Of a stretch of DNA of 50,271 nt, positions 15,526-27,106 are shown in pieces. The stretch lies in assembly GCA_015501585.1 (NCBI GenBank), contig JADNRY010000425.1, positions 1-50,271 of the forward strand, written 5' to 3'. Position 1 is the first letter of the stretch. Each line of letters begins with the position of its first letter. The translations under genes were made by a program, and so were the position numbers. The DNA comes from Rhodocollybia butyracea (Eukaryota > Basidiomycota > Agaricomycetes > Agaricales > Omphalotaceae). The notes beneath the pieces were generated by a model. It saw nothing but the letters and a program-made list of their open reading frames with translations, did no database searches and was not told the DNA's origin.

Positions 15526-17837
15526 TCATGGCATGACATCTTCTTCCATCCTTCGTATGGCCCCAGTCAAAACGTTATCAACATCACTCAAACTAGTCTC
15601 CTTTCTGAACACTTCCATATACATCTCTCCACTATTGAAAGTTCCCTGGCCTACATTACGACCAATATGCCAATGCTGAGGACTCTGGCCTCGCGAAAAC
15701 ACCTCCTGTATGCCACGATCACTAACATTTGAGAAACTCAAACTCAGCTTATGATCTTGTAGAACGAGATATTTCGACGAACCTCTGCAGTAAAGCCTGG
15801 GCATTGAATAGATGTATCGAGGTTGAAGCAAAATGTTCGGAATCACTGTGAACTGAAAAAGGTGCTTGGTCCCGAGCAAAGATATGTCGGTCTTTCGGCT
15901 GTAGGATCTTTGTCAACGAGGGGATTGTTTCGGTGGAACTGAGGAAAGTATAAACATCGATAAGAGTTTCTCCGTGGAATAAAACTGACCTCTTCAGAGC
16001 TTCTTCATCTAGAATCGTCCCAATGGCTTCCAAGACCTCGTCAACCTTTCTGGAAAATTGACGCAGTACATCTGAATTGAGTTTTTCATCGTTCTCGTTC
16101 AAGCCAATGAGAGCGATTAAGAATGAGCGTTTCTACACGTCACAATTAGAAAAGGTACAAATGCTAGCACGAGTGCAACGGACCGTAAGGTAGTGGATCT
16201 TCCTTTTTCTAGTATCCAGCGGACTAGTTTCTTCTGCAAGGTATACAGTGGATGTCATGAAATCCCGTAGGGGCGCTGGTGAGGATGAACGCGATCTCAT
16301 TTCCGGAGACGAGGAGGGGATGTCGAGGTCAATGTCAACGCCGGACACAATACTGACATTGTCCAACTCAGAAGTAGTGAAGTATCCCTTTTCTGGTTCA
16401 GGCCGAACCTCCGAGGAAGGTGATTCATCTGGGATAACATGCTCCGAAGCCATCGCGTCGTCCAAAGCACTCTGATTTATATCCGCGTCAGGATTCTTGA
16501 ATTGGGCGTGAGCCGCTTCTCTGTCAGAAACAGACGAACGTTCAGCGTTAGTTTTCGTATCTGTTTGAGTTTCATCCGGTTCTTTCGCCTCTGTCTCCTT
16601 TGTACCGTCTACAGGCTTTCCGTTCTTTCCGAAATTCAACCAGCTCCATCTACGGACATCCATATTCATGCCCATGAAGTTAGATCGTGACGGGTCATCC
16701 GCTGTGATCTTTTTCTCAGCTTGGTTCGAAGCAGGATCTGGGGGTCGTTTTGGGCGTAATGTACCATCTAGTGTAGTCGAGGGAATAGGTGGCGACGAGG
16801 GTAAACTTGCCGGAGAGGGAGGTATGAGCTTTAAAAGATACCGAGTAAGGGATACGGGGAGTCGATTTTCTGAAAAACGAGAGGAGGGTATTACATGACT
16901 CGAAATGACAGCTATTGGAATAGCATCGGGTATATCGGTGGAAAGGGTATCTAGTAATGGAAGAATGTTACGATGCATTGGATGCAGTGGAATACCTGTA
17001 TCGCTGTTCAGTAAACTGCGAGATGAGATACATGCACAGCAGTACGCACCAAGGTGTCGAGCAAAATCCAAACTATCCTCTAGATTCCATGACCATGCCC
17101 ATACGGTAAAGAATCTTTCTAGTTGTATTTCTAATGCTTGTTGTCCGATTGTAGATAGAATAGATGTAAATGACCCATGGGCTAACTGCAAAAGACGGGT
17201 TCAGCGCAGTCGCCAAAAGCCGTATGATACGCACTTTGAATTGTTCGTATCCTCTTAGGATATCAGCTCGCAAAGCTTGGTCAATCACCAAAGCATCGCT
17301 ATAGTCATAACTCGGATGCGAAACTTCTTTATCTTTCCCTTTCAAGATGCCCTTGACACCCTTCTCGCCCTTCTCCTTGCCTTTAGATTTAGACGAAGAT
17401 GTCGCTCTGGATGTCTTTGCAAGTTCCACTCCCTTCCTACTGAATCAATTCACTTCTCCAGCCGATACAAAATGGTCAGACATACTGCATGTATGCAAAA
17501 ATCAGGTTCCGGGAAGACCATCACCATGCGTCGCGTTTGCGAGTGGATATTCTCGCATCCCTCATCGGAATTAAACATCCTGCAAACGAGGTATTTATTA
17601 ATGAGAACATGGCTAGCGAAAGTCATGGTTTTACTCGGAAAAGTTGACCAAAGCCTTCGCCAGTCCTACTTGACGCAGCATCCGGTCGCGCGATACTGCG
17701 CGTTCTTTCGACGTATAGAACAAAATTTGGGCCTGTTCCTCCGCATCCTCATCATCCGGAATAGAAATAGATGGGCGTAGAGTGGGGTTGTAAATCGTAA
17801 GATAGGAGAGGTTTGGAGGAATTCTGTCAGTACTCAT
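15526..17837 (-). CDS. CCZ1: Vacuolar fusion protein CCZ1
   Basis: With MON1, CCZ1 forms the guanine-nucleotide exchange factor for Rab7/Ypt7 at late endosomes, autophagosomes and vacuoles. Eight exons: 17837-17635, 17579-17482, 17428-17235, 17185-17050, 16995-16184, 16132-15990, 15938-15783, 15721-15526; they sum to 645 residues with no frame break. The first longin domain opens with LSYLTIYNPTL and continues through EEQAQILFYTSKERAVSRD, VHSQTRRM-like IHSQTRRMVMVFPEPDF, and LRGYEQFK. About residues 280-450 are a long polar linker rich in Ser, Pro and acidic residues. The C-terminal part has the signature FSRGQSPQHWHIGR, then GEMYMEVFRKETSLSDVDN. The donor of intron 2 (GTCTGA) and its acceptor are weak and were chosen to keep HAVLELAK in frame. 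Confidence 0.9.
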
Positions 17838-18128
17838 GCTTCGAGGTGAGAGACTGCAGTAAATGTTAGACGCTGAAGGCGCCTAAAGTTAAAACCTTAA
17901 CATAGCCACGACATCACCATGAGATCGATTCCCGGTCTTTCCAACTTGAACCAGGTCGGAAATCAATGAAGTTCAAATGCTCCGACTCCGTCGCTGGCTG
18001 CCCTCGTAGGTTCGCGTTACCGTCGCCAGGTACAACTAATCCAGGAGCACGGATACTGATACAGGACGAACACTGGCTTTGCCTAACGCCCACAAATTTA
18101 CTCTGCGGAATAGAAGAACGGGAGAGGT

Positions 18129-18505
18129 CTAATTAATCTTGCGAAAATGGTCCTCAGCCTCTATCATCGTGTCTTGGCTTCGTAGAAGAGCAACCCAATC
18201 AACAGTCGATCTATATTTTATACTTTGAGCTTCATGCAAATATCGAGAAACATCAAGAATATCAATTAGATGAACTGCCTTTGGATTCGAAACTGATAGC
18301 GAAACTGTCAAGATTTTCTTGTTTTTAGCATCGAGCACATTATTCTGACTTTCCCGACAATGACCGCAATGCCACAATCTGTGAGACCGATACATGTATT
18401 GGCCCCACCACTGCAAGGATCAAGTCATTAAACCATTAGTAGTTCCATCTTTCGCTAGGCGCCTACACTCACTTCAAAAAGCAATTGTTGAAATCCCGCA
18501 TGCAT
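18129..18505 (-). CDS. Small protein of unknown function, possibly 5'-truncated
   Basis: Two exons, 18505-18473 and 18410-18129, joined by a 62-nt intron with a good donor (GTGAGT), a CTAAT branch site and acceptor TTGCAG; 104 residues. The sequence contains FQQLLFEWWGQYMYRSH and a CGHC pair near residue 27, then a charged C-terminus. I do not recognise the family. The same frame stays open 5' of the ATG and reads like protein (VREYIGKKCMHAG), so the gene may have lost its 5' part. That extension would run antisense to the first exon of the membrane-protein gene on the plus strand. Confidence 0.5.
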
Positions 18506-19887
18506 GCATTTCTTGCCAATGTACTCTCTTACCCTTGCGTATACTGCTTCGTCTTTGATTCAATTTTTGTGAAGCTAATTTGTCTATTTGTTCATAGTCT
18601 TCATATTCTTCTTGCGACGGCCGTATCCGCATTCAAGATAACCATCGAACAAAATCCACCCATATTTGCCCCTGTTTCTTTAGCGTGGGACGAAATGCTA
18701 GTGATACGAACAGTTTTTTGGTTCAACGCACTGGCATTGGGAAGCGGTGGTGTCCTCAACAAAGTGCTTTCGCTTCAGGTAAATGGCACTAGCTCTTTAA
18801 ATGGCACTTTAAATACTGTCTTCATTCTCGTTGGGTAAATCATATCCCGCCGGGAGCGACTTTAAATTTTATTTGACCAACTCCTTAGACCGCATATTAT
18901 CCAGGCTATAGATGGCAACAGTGCTGATAGTGCAATTTTCTTCAACAGCACAGTTCTCAATGCTGTTGACGCAACAAGCTCCGGGACATCAACAAGTTCT
19001 GGGTCATCAAGCTGCACAACTTCCACTACTCCTACGTTGGTAAAATTTTCTTCTCTGGCAGATCCCAGCACTGAAGCTTTTTCTCTCGGTATTAGTGTCA
19101 CTGTTACCGAAACTAACTCGAGCTCTAGAAATACAAATAGCTCTATTGTCATCGGAGCGACCCTTGGAACCATTCTTTCTCTTACCATCCTTGGTGCAGT
19201 ATTGGCAGTTCTATGTATTAGTCGTCGGGCCGCAAAGCGCGGGGCGGAGGATATGTCCAGCTCAAAGGACTCCTCCCCTAACGCATCTTCTGCGTTCGCA
19301 GCTCTTATCGGTGTTGGAAACCGGAAGTAACAATGGCATCACCCCCTTTACTGAAATACGCGAACCCCCGATTCATAGCTCGAAAAAAAAATCCATTTAC
19401 GTCCCGGAGAATGACAGGCACAAGTGAAACGGCTTCCTTTTCTCCCCCTCAATCGAGTTCCTTCGGTGAAAAGATGGTCGTTTCGCGGGTCGCACCGAGT
19501 GCGCCTCAAGCTTTGTCACATCCCGCGATAGCAATCACGGCAGGAACGGATGATATGGCAGCTGCCGAACGAACCCCAAGTTCTCGAGCGCAAACTTCTC
19601 AAGCTGTTAGTTTCACCCCACCCCCTCAGCTCACTGAGAGACAACAGCTACTCGAGGAAGAGGCCGGCCGGCTGCGTCTCCAGATCATGACCATGGTCAA
19701 TTCCGCTCTGTCAGGACCCAATCGGCTCTCTACTGAACAGAACGTACAAAACGAAAACCGGCAGATTCAACTGGAGATGGCGCGAATGCGAGAGCAGATT
19801 GATCTCCTCGAACAGGACAGGGATTCCTCTTGGGCAAGGGGATTATCGAACGAACCACCCAGCTACTTGAGCTCGATAGGAAGATGA
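18504..19887 (+). CDS. Secreted-type single-pass membrane protein with Ser/Thr-rich ectodomain (Mid2/SKG6-like architecture)
   Basis: Probable cell-surface protein of a layout common in mushroom fungi; function unknown. Exons 18504-18538, 18598-18834 and 18889-19887. The signal peptide MHFLPMYSLTLALHILLATA is followed by a small folded ectodomain (ITIEQNPPIFAPVSLAWDE onward), a Ser/Thr stalk around residues 145-200, one transmembrane helix (TLGTILSLTILGAVLAVL), a basic stop-transfer (SRRAAKR) and a cytoplasmic tail with a predicted coiled coil (RQQLLEEEAGRLRLQI) and a C-terminal EPPSYLSS. The frame needs repair at homopolymers: a missing A at 18693-18695 is offset by an extra T at 18714-18719, and extra bases lie near 19325 and in the nine-A run 19383-19391. 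With these it is 422 residues. Confidence 0.72.
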
Positions 19888-19924
19888 TGAAATCTGTTGC
19901 GGTGTTTATAAGTTGAGCATCTAC

Positions 19925-20275
19925 AGGTTTACAGTAAATCATAACGTCCAGAGAACCTCGAATTACTGGAATTTGTTTGAAGCCATTACTTCGAGAGTTG
20001 TCTTAATCTACTCATATGTACATCGACCAGTTAACACCTTGACTGGCGAAGCACCCGAGATAAAGCAGCAATAAGCTTGACCGGAACACTACTGGAACAC
20101 TATATGCTACATGAAAAAAATGGATCAATGATTCAACCTACTTTAAACTTCTCCATGATCAACTGTGATGCGGTAATTCCGATTTGTGAGATAATTGGGA
20201 AGCTGTACTTGGAATTTCTACGGCCACATCACCAAGTTCTCTGTCCGAAAGCCAGGTTTTGAGCGAATCTAAGGA
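19925..20275 (-). pseudogene. Diverged relic of the PIF1 3' end
   Basis: The plus strand matches the 3' part of PIF1 in order: CAGGTTTACAGT.AATCATAACGTCCAG (PIF1 stop region, 24196-24223), GAGATAAAGCA..ATAAGCTTG (PIF1 exon with AYVALSR), and GATCAACTGTGATGCG against GATCAACTTTGACGCG (PIF1 exon with KVDLGK). Indels and substitutions are frequent, so it does not encode a helicase. It sits directly after the membrane-protein gene. Confidence 0.65.
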
Positions 20276-20339
20276 ACCAAACCTAACGGGTCGACAATAA
20301 AGACACTTATGGTTCAGCAAGCAAACATCGAGGGTGACT

Positions 20340-21300
20340 ATTATACAATACCAGAATATGGAATGTCAATGAGTAAATACAAGTTATTAATATGGACTTG
20401 GAAAACAAGAGGCAGTGTACGGAGGAGGGGCTTGAGAAGGAGGAGATAAAGGCAAAGAAAGGGGTGATGAGATAGTAGGAGATGGCAGAGCTCGGTTGCA
20501 AGTCGAACATATAGGTGGAGACACATTAGTGCTCTTCGATGAAGAATGGGGTTGGAGAACAGGCTCCGCACTATAAGGAAAGCTTGGTGTCCAGGTATCG
20601 TTTCCAGCGTGAGGGTCTTTGCGACAACCCTCCAAGTCATCAAACCAGATAGGTTGGCTGCGGGTAATTGTAACTGATGGTGTATCGAGAGGAAAGCTGA
20701 TGGGACGACCCTCTTTCTCTAAAGGTGGGAGCATCAAGTAGCAATTTCTTGAGTGAACCAACTGAGTGCGCAAGTTCCATTGAGAAAGTGTAGCTTCCAT
20801 TTTGCTCGTGCCGGCATGTGACGCTAACCAAGTAAGCCACTCATCGAGATGCGTTTGCTGGTATATCTGCTGAACAGGTAAGTGTGTAGGTACCCAGCTA
20901 TGTCAAGATTGATACTTGGCGACATTTCAAGATATGGAAGAACTGTTGCACGAACGTGTGATACCCAGGAAGAAAATATCGAGAATGAATGGATACCGTT
21001 TGGAAAGTTTTTGAAGTTTTGGAACCGTTTTCTCAAGCCTGATATTATTGGATATAGTATAAGAGTGAATTTGGAGTCACTGACTCTAGGAAAGCAAGTT
21101 CCAGCGCTTGAGTTGCAGCACTGTCTTTCCAAGGCGTATGTCGAGCAATGGTAAGTTGAAGAAATGCATTGTGGTAAAACAAGCCTTTTATATCATCTAT
21201 TGACCAGGGAGGTATTGGTCGTCGTGGAACATGATTGTGCAAAAGTGTCAGCTCCTTGGAGTTGCTCTTCAAAACCTATTTCAATTCTGCGGTCACCTGA
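20340..21300 (-). repeat. Unit U1: relic of an unknown gene, paralogous to 23045-23930
   Basis: The minus strand reads TIARHTPWKDSAATQALELA, LYPIISGLRKRFQNFKNFPN, then a Pro/Ser-rich tail ending SSPLSLPLSPPSQAPPPYTA. The pieces are coding-like but fall in different frames with stops between them (partial frames at 20387-20800, 20824-21132 and 21045-21272). The whole segment is repeated at U2 with many small differences and in part at U3. I do not recognise the parent protein. U1 and U2 have the same orientation. Confidence 0.65.
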
Positions 21301-21533
21301 GACTTGGTCATGTTCCACGACCCGGACAAGCAAAATATCGAGGTTGACCAGTGTACAATACTAGAATAATCGATAGCGCCGGTGAACGGCAGGGCCCGCT
21401 ACCTCTGGAAGCAAACACTCTTTGATAACCCAGGAGACTTGTTGTCTCAGCTGATAACTACAGTCAATTAATGCCGACTGCTCAGAGTACAACCATTTGG
21501 AGAACACATTCTCAATTTTTATTTACGCATAAT

Positions 21534-22244
21534 TTAACAACGGGGCACAGAACGTTTTGGAGGGTTAACAGAACCAGAAAACTCATCGGTAGGTACTATA
21601 AGCAATATTTGAGCAAGATGTTTCTTAATGGTGCTAAGAATTTGTTGACGGAGGTGTTCGCGCTTGAATGTATCTTTTATATGCAACGCCCTGCCAATTT
21701 CTAGAAGTGAATCAGTAGAAAATTCCTTCGCTTTGGCATTCAATATGACACCAAAAGCTGCATTGATGAGCTCACGCCTAGTGTTGAAATCAGCGGAAAA
21801 TGCATTGCAAGCACCGTACGTATGGCCATTAAGACAAAACCTGTGGAGCAGATGATATACAAGTACATTCCGACACTGCCAGGTTGAAGCCGTGGGTATT
21901 GATGCCATGTAACAAGGCATAACGTTGCAACAAAGGTAGGGAAGATGAGATCGAAGACCAGATTCAGCATAACCAAGGAAAGAACGTTCAAGATACAAAT
22001 GGGAAGTTGGTGGTTTAGGCAATACAGGAGTCGATGGTACAAACATTGAAGGACCAGCTAATGGGGACAGGCTGTCGTCGAATGGTATTGCAGAATCTTC
22101 ATGTTTAACATACGAAACGGGAGTTGGTGCGCTAGGTAATACAGAGCTTGAAGGTACAAACGACGGACCAGCTAACGACCGCAAGCTATCATTGAACGGT
22201 ATTGCAGCATGAACATGTTTATAAGCTAAATGCCTGTAATCCAT
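21534..22244 (-). CDS. Hypothetical ORF with a duplicated AIPF(N/D)DSL..LAGPS segment
   Basis: An uninterrupted frame of 236 codons. Residues 14-50 and about 51-85 are two copies of one segment, AIPFNDSLRSLAGPS and AIPFDDSLSPLAGPS, each followed by a Ser/Pro-rich stretch. The C-terminal half contains NTRRELINAAFGVILNAKAK and a basic helical region. I do not recognise a family. It lies between the two U relics and may be an exon of a larger lineage-specific gene continuing to the right; another coding-like piece (begins MTGLVTVIRFSVY at 22980) has a stop after 67 codons. Confidence 0.35.
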   Translation of the reverse strand: MDYRHLAYKHVHAAIPFNDSLRSLAGPSFVPSSSVLPSAPTPVSYVKHEDSAIPFDDSLSPLAGPSMFVPSTPVLPKPPTSHLYLERSFLGYAESGLRSHLPYLCCNVMPCYMASIPTASTWQCRNVLVYHLLHRFCLNGHTYGACNAFSADFNTRRELINAAFGVILNAKAKEFSTDSLLEIGRALHIKDTFKREHLRQQILSTIKKHLAQILLIVPTDEFSGSVNPPKRSVPRC

Positions 22245-23044
22245 GCTTGCAGTATGTGCATGGGTTTCAGTTGCAGCTTGGGGAAAATCAGGTGACCCAC
22301 CTAAGGAAATTTGTGAGGACAGACGAGTGGGAATTGAGAAATGTAATACCGTGCGCCGAGGTAGAGTGGTTGCTGGCCTAGGTTATCACCAGAAGTTAAA
22401 GCAATACCTACAACGGAAAAAGAACAAACCTGAGCAGACACGTTGACGACTTGCTCCCCTGAACGGGACACAGAGTCGGACGGTGAATAGCGTCAAAACC
22501 TTGAGAAGACTGAGTGTGCGAAACTTAACGTTTAACAACGCCTGCTCACCTGGCAAAGGAAATAAAACAGGGGTAATCGGAGGTTCAATGTTACTATTAG
22601 CAGAACTTGGGCTGAGTTGGGTACGCACGGATGAGCTCAACAGCCGCAGACGAAGATTTAAGCAAATCGGAACCCAGAATCACATCGATACTGGGCGGAC
22701 ATTCGGATACCTGAAAGTGATGCGGAAAAGAATGAGAACAGTGAGGAGCGGAAAACGTGAGGCACTCAGAACATGCTTAGGGACATGCTGAGCCAAGTCG
22801 GAGAAAGAAAGACAGCGAGAGACACGAATACAGAACGTCAGGGCTATAGACTGCACTGAGTACGACATTGCGTATGGAAACCTGCATGAGGAAAGGTAAA
22901 GGAAGAGGAAGAACTGCATTGGTTGGTTCAGTGGAACGGGTATAGACGCTGAATCGAATTACAGTCACAAGACCTGTCAATTAATGACTAACGGCCAGGC
23001 ACCAAAAATAAGAGCACCACAAGACCCTCTACTCTAAAGAGGTA
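22245..23044. other. Coding-like but broken sequence, no assignable gene
   Basis: The minus strand has fragments such as SSANSNIEPPITPVLFPLPG and IDVILGSDLL in different frames. They look like exons of a decayed lineage-specific gene, possibly the 5' part of the ORF at 21534-22244. No splice path without stops was found. Confidence 0.35.
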
Positions 23045-23930
23045 GCGGGAATATCCAAGTTATTAGTATGTACTTGGAGAGCAGGAGGCAATGTACGGAG
23101 GGGGGGCTTGAGAAGGAGGAGATAAAAGTAAAGAAAGGGGTGATGAGATAGGAGGTGGCAGTGCTCGGCTGCAAGTCGAACATATAAGTAGGCGGAGACA
23201 TGTTAGTGCTCTTCGATGAAGAATGAGGATGGAGGACAGGCTCCGCACTATAGGAGAGCTTGGTGTCCAGGTATCATCCCCAGCGTAGTCGTCAATGCGA
23301 CGTCCCGAGTCCGAATCAAACCTGATAGGTCGGTTGCAAGTAATTGTATCTGATGGTGTATCAAGAGGGGGCGACCCTCTTTCTCCAAAGGCGGGAGCGT
23401 CAAGTAGCAATTTCTCGAAATGATGAGCTAACTGAACGCGCAGGTTCCGTTGAGAAGGCGTAGCGTCCATTCGGCTCCAGCCTAAATGTGACACTGACCA
23501 GTTGTAACATGCGTTTGGTTGAATATCTGCTGAACAGTTAAATGTATAGATACTCAGCTATAAGATTGATACCTGATGACATTTCAGGATATCATATGGG
23601 AGAACTGTTGCACGAGGGTGCGATAGCCAGGAAGCAAGTATCGAGGAATAAATGGATACCGTTTGGAGAGTTTTTGAAGTTTTCGAGCCGTTTTCTCGAG
23701 CCTGACATTATTAGATGTAGCATAGGAGTGAAAATGGAGCCACTGACTCTTGGAAAGCAAGTTCCAGCTCTTGAGTCGCAGTACTTACTGTATTTCCAAG
23801 GCGCGTGCCGAGGAATGGTAAGATGAAGAAAAGCGCAGCGGAAGAACCATATTTTAAGTTCGTCTATTGGCCAGGGAGGTAAGAATTGGTCGTCGTGGAA
23901 TATTGAAGTTCAAAATCTTGTAGCCACATT
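23045..23930 (-). repeat. Unit U2: second copy of the unknown coding relic
   Basis: It matches U1 almost throughout in the same orientation, offset by about 2.68 kb. The best-kept part is the Pro-rich tail at 23063-23494 (QLAHHFEKLLLDAPAFGERG and SSPLSLLLSPPSQAPPPYIA). The upstream portion, equivalent to the TIARHTPWKD region of U1, carries a stop and shifts. The stretch between here and the PIF1 stop codon (23931-24210) shows nothing further. Confidence 0.65.
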
Positions 23931-24210
23931 GACCAACGAATGTAAGGCGCGATCGATGGCATTGAACGAATTGCGCATTGCTTACAGCCCCGAGTTGAAG
24001 GCGTTGAATCTGCAACTGAAGCCCACGAGAAGTAAGGGATTCGAATGAGTGAAGACTCCGTAGATAGAGGACGTAGTCTACTTCAATCAGAACAAAAATC
24101 CTTCCATTTCTTTTGCTCGAATAGAATATGTATCTGTGGCTGTGAGAGAGCCCGAGGCTAATAATGCGACAAACATGTACATAATAAGTTATTGGCAGGT
24201 TTACAGTGAA

Positions 24211-26564
24211 TCATAACGTCCAGGAAGCCTCCTCTCCAAATTCATCCAATTCGTCCGAAGGTATTGTCTCGAGCGTCTTACTCCACTCGACAACTTTGGG
24301 GTGAGCTTGAACCTAAGACAAACAGCTAAGGTCAAAGAAGACATTTCGACTGGTAAAACAACACAAACCTTAGTTGGATTGAAATTCAGTATCTGCAGCC
24401 CCTCGAGCGACGTCGCTCGAGATAAAGCAACATAAGCTTGGCCTGCATTCATCAGCAAATACGAAAACGTAGATCGAATGATGCGGCACACCTTTCTCGA
24501 AAACCTTTCCCAGATCAACTTTGACGCGATCAAGAGTTTGTCCTTGAGATTTATGGATCGACATCGCCCAAGCAAGGACCAGTGGTAATTGGGAGCGAGC
24601 TGCTTGCACTTCCCCGCTGGGAAGCTCAACTTTAAAGCTCTCGGGCATCACCAACATCTCTTTCCGAGAGCCGTTGGGCATAAGGAATTCAACGACCGGT
24701 AAGAACTGGGTGACCTTGGAGGTCGCGGCAGATTTAGCAGCGGGTCCAGTAGTAGATGGTGGTTTCGAAAGTTCGGGTTCCTCTGAGACCCCGTAGGTGG
24801 CTGGGTCACAAAAACGCTTAACACGTCCCATCGAGCCATTAACTAAATTTTCGTCGATGTTTTTGATTAGCATAACCTAGAACACCGTAAGCAATGGGCA
24901 AACAACACGACAGGCTAAAGTCAACCTGAGCTTTGACACGAAGAATTAAGGTGGGGGGAGCCATGAAATTATTGAGGAGCTTCTCTCGCTGAGCACCGTC
25001 GACTACCCCACTATCAACCGCGTTATACGTCCTCGATTCTTCATTTAAGCAATTGAGACGACTGTTGTTCGATCGGTCGACATCCTCACGGCGAGGAACC
25101 TGAGATCATCATAAATATAGCCCTCCAGTGAGACGGTAGTAGTACTCACAGCTCTGTGGGAACAAGCCCTTCTTCGTAGACTATTTCCCGCGAAAGGGAC
25201 CGGAATTTCGCAATGGACTGTGAAGTCAACCGTCCAAATCTCATTTCGTTCAGCATGTTCACAAAAGCTAGATAAATATGGTCGTTAAAATTGATCAGAG
25301 ATTACTGAGTCAAAATCAACGAGCCTGGGTCTTTCTGACGGAAAACTTGGGTTAGATTGAATGTTCGCTGAACTGCTTTTGACCAGCATGCGGCTTCAAA
25401 GGCAAACTTCACGGTACCCGACTTTGTCACAGGAGGGAGCTGGAAAAAGTCTCCGGTAACAATAAGCTACATTGGAGGAGTCAGCGCCGATTGACCTGGT
25501 GGAGAATTTTACATCACCTGTATACCACCAAACGGAAGTGAGCTCTTTCGCAACATAGAACCCACGTCTGAAAGCTTGTCAAAGAGTTCGCCGTCAACCA
25601 TAGAGACTATGTGCAGATGTAAGTAATCTGGCAGGACACGAGTGGTCTTGTTACCTTCATCGATGATGAGCACTTTGGTCCGTTGCCACCTAGCAAAGGC
25701 TTTCTTATTTTTTCGAGCCTTTGCCGCTAGGTCCTTGGCGTTCTCCAAGCCTAAGCCGAATCCAGCAAACGAATGGAGGGTGACACCGCCGATGTTGCAG
25801 GCTGCAATGCCTAGAAGTATTGGAAGATAGGTATAAGAAGGAAAGAAGGATAACAGAGTATCTTACCGGTAGACGCGGTGATAGCGACTGCATCGCCCGC
25901 TCTGATATGTTTCTTCTTCAAAGTTTTGATGATTTCGCGAAGTAGAACAGACTTCCCGGTGCCTACCGAGAAGTTATTTGATTCAACATAGCGCATATAA
26001 TGAGCTGAATCTCACAAACCTGCGCTCCCTGTGTAGAATACGCTTAGCCCATCCTCAACCAAACGAAGAATTTGACTTTGTTCTTGACTGAGGAAAAACT
26101 CCTGGCACGTGTTTTGTGGGCTTGGTATCGGCCGACCGTGGCAAGTCCCTTACTTGGGGCTTTACGAGGTGAGAGGAGGATCTAGTAAAGGATGCTTCGC
26201 GACTAGGTTCATTCCAGGATGCCGGGAGTTCACGTTTTTTCTTCTGAGGACGCACACTACTGCTACTTTCGTCCTCGAACAGCTCCGGATCCGACGGTCG
26301 TTTGTTAAAAGTTCGCGATTGAGTGAGAGGAGGTTGAGAAGCTTTGGAGGCAGTTGCGACTGTGGTATTTCCACTGAGAGCTTCTTCAATCGCTTTCATT
26401 CGGGCTTGCATTCCAGTCAGCTTGGGAACAGCGCGAGGAGGCGACGCTGGCCAGTCGATGGACTCGTCGCGAGCTGAACCTTGCGAAGAGGGGTGAACAG
26501 AGGTTTGAGAGAAATCCCGTTTGAAAGTGCGGAGCCCCGATTGAGATTTCGAGTTGTGGGACAT
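24211..26564 (-). CDS. PIF1: PIF1 family 5'-3' DNA helicase
   Basis: ATP-dependent helicase of superfamily 1B that works on telomeres, mitochondrial DNA, G-quadruplexes and Okazaki processing. Eleven exons: 26564-26154, 26101-26020, 25962-25867, 25810-25655, 25606-25518, 25466-25325, 25267-25150, 25099-24926, 24876-24492, 24442-24369, 24312-24211. Residues 1-137 are a polar, probably disordered N-terminus. Motif Q is [13 protein letters not shown], Walker A is GSAGTGKS, motif Ia [10 protein letters not shown], Walker B IIDEVSMVDG, motif [15 protein letters not shown], then [18 protein letters not shown] and the C-terminal [13 protein letters not shown] and AYVALSRAT. Intron 6 appears to use a weak GC donor. 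One base is missing near 25095 (FPRRED block); with it the protein is 609 residues. It lacks the Rep and HUH parts of Helitrons, so it is the cellular gene. Confidence 0.92.
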
Positions 26565-27106
26565 GGCAAACGACGAGAGGGCAAAAGAATTTCGTTGATG
26601 CGAGTTGAGCTCTCACGTGATCACGCTTCCGTCTGACATCATGACGTCACGCGTCGTTATCGAACTATCAAATCAGTGCGCACTCTTCAAAGCTTCAAAG
26701 CTGGGCTGCACCCGCAACTTCTTGCTTAACTTTTGAGTTTAACAGCCATGAGCATGAGGAGGGACACAAAGGGGTGCGATCTCAACAGAGGGAAAGGCTT
26801 AACTATGTGCATGAAAGCCCGAATCACCGTAAATAGCCAAGGATGGCAGAGCCAGCGGAGTATGGCATTCGTAGACTCCTGGTGTTCCACTGTTACCTTT
26901 AGAACCAACTTAATTCATACAGTTCCACTAGAGGCTTGCTCACTCGTGCTTGGTTACTCAAACACAGTCATCGGTTACTTGAATCAGGCATGCACCCTTG
27001 CGTAATTCAAACGCTTGAACTTATAATCACTAAATCTGGTTGTATTACGGTAGGACGTTGCGCATGGTACACCAAGAGACTATGCAATACTGACAGACTA
27101 AGAACC
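26565..27106. other. Intergenic region between PIF1 start and RPN6 stop
   Basis: It holds the PIF1 promoter (right of 26565) and the RPN6 3' flank. The open frame + 26733-27005 has no family resemblance. No TATA box near the PIF1 ATG was seen. Confidence 0.4.

Noticed and set aside
26102..26153. Frameshift in PIF1 before QEFFLSQEQ
   Set aside because: A 52-nt intron with donor GTAAGG and acceptor CCAG joins KPQ to EFFLSQ in phase; no base change is needed.
24211..26564. PIF1 helicase as part of a Helitron transposon
   Set aside because: Helitron helicases are fused to Rep/HUH and Helitron-like N-terminal domains and usually lack introns of this kind. Here there are eleven exons, a normal-length cellular PIF1, no HUH motif and no Helitron ends.
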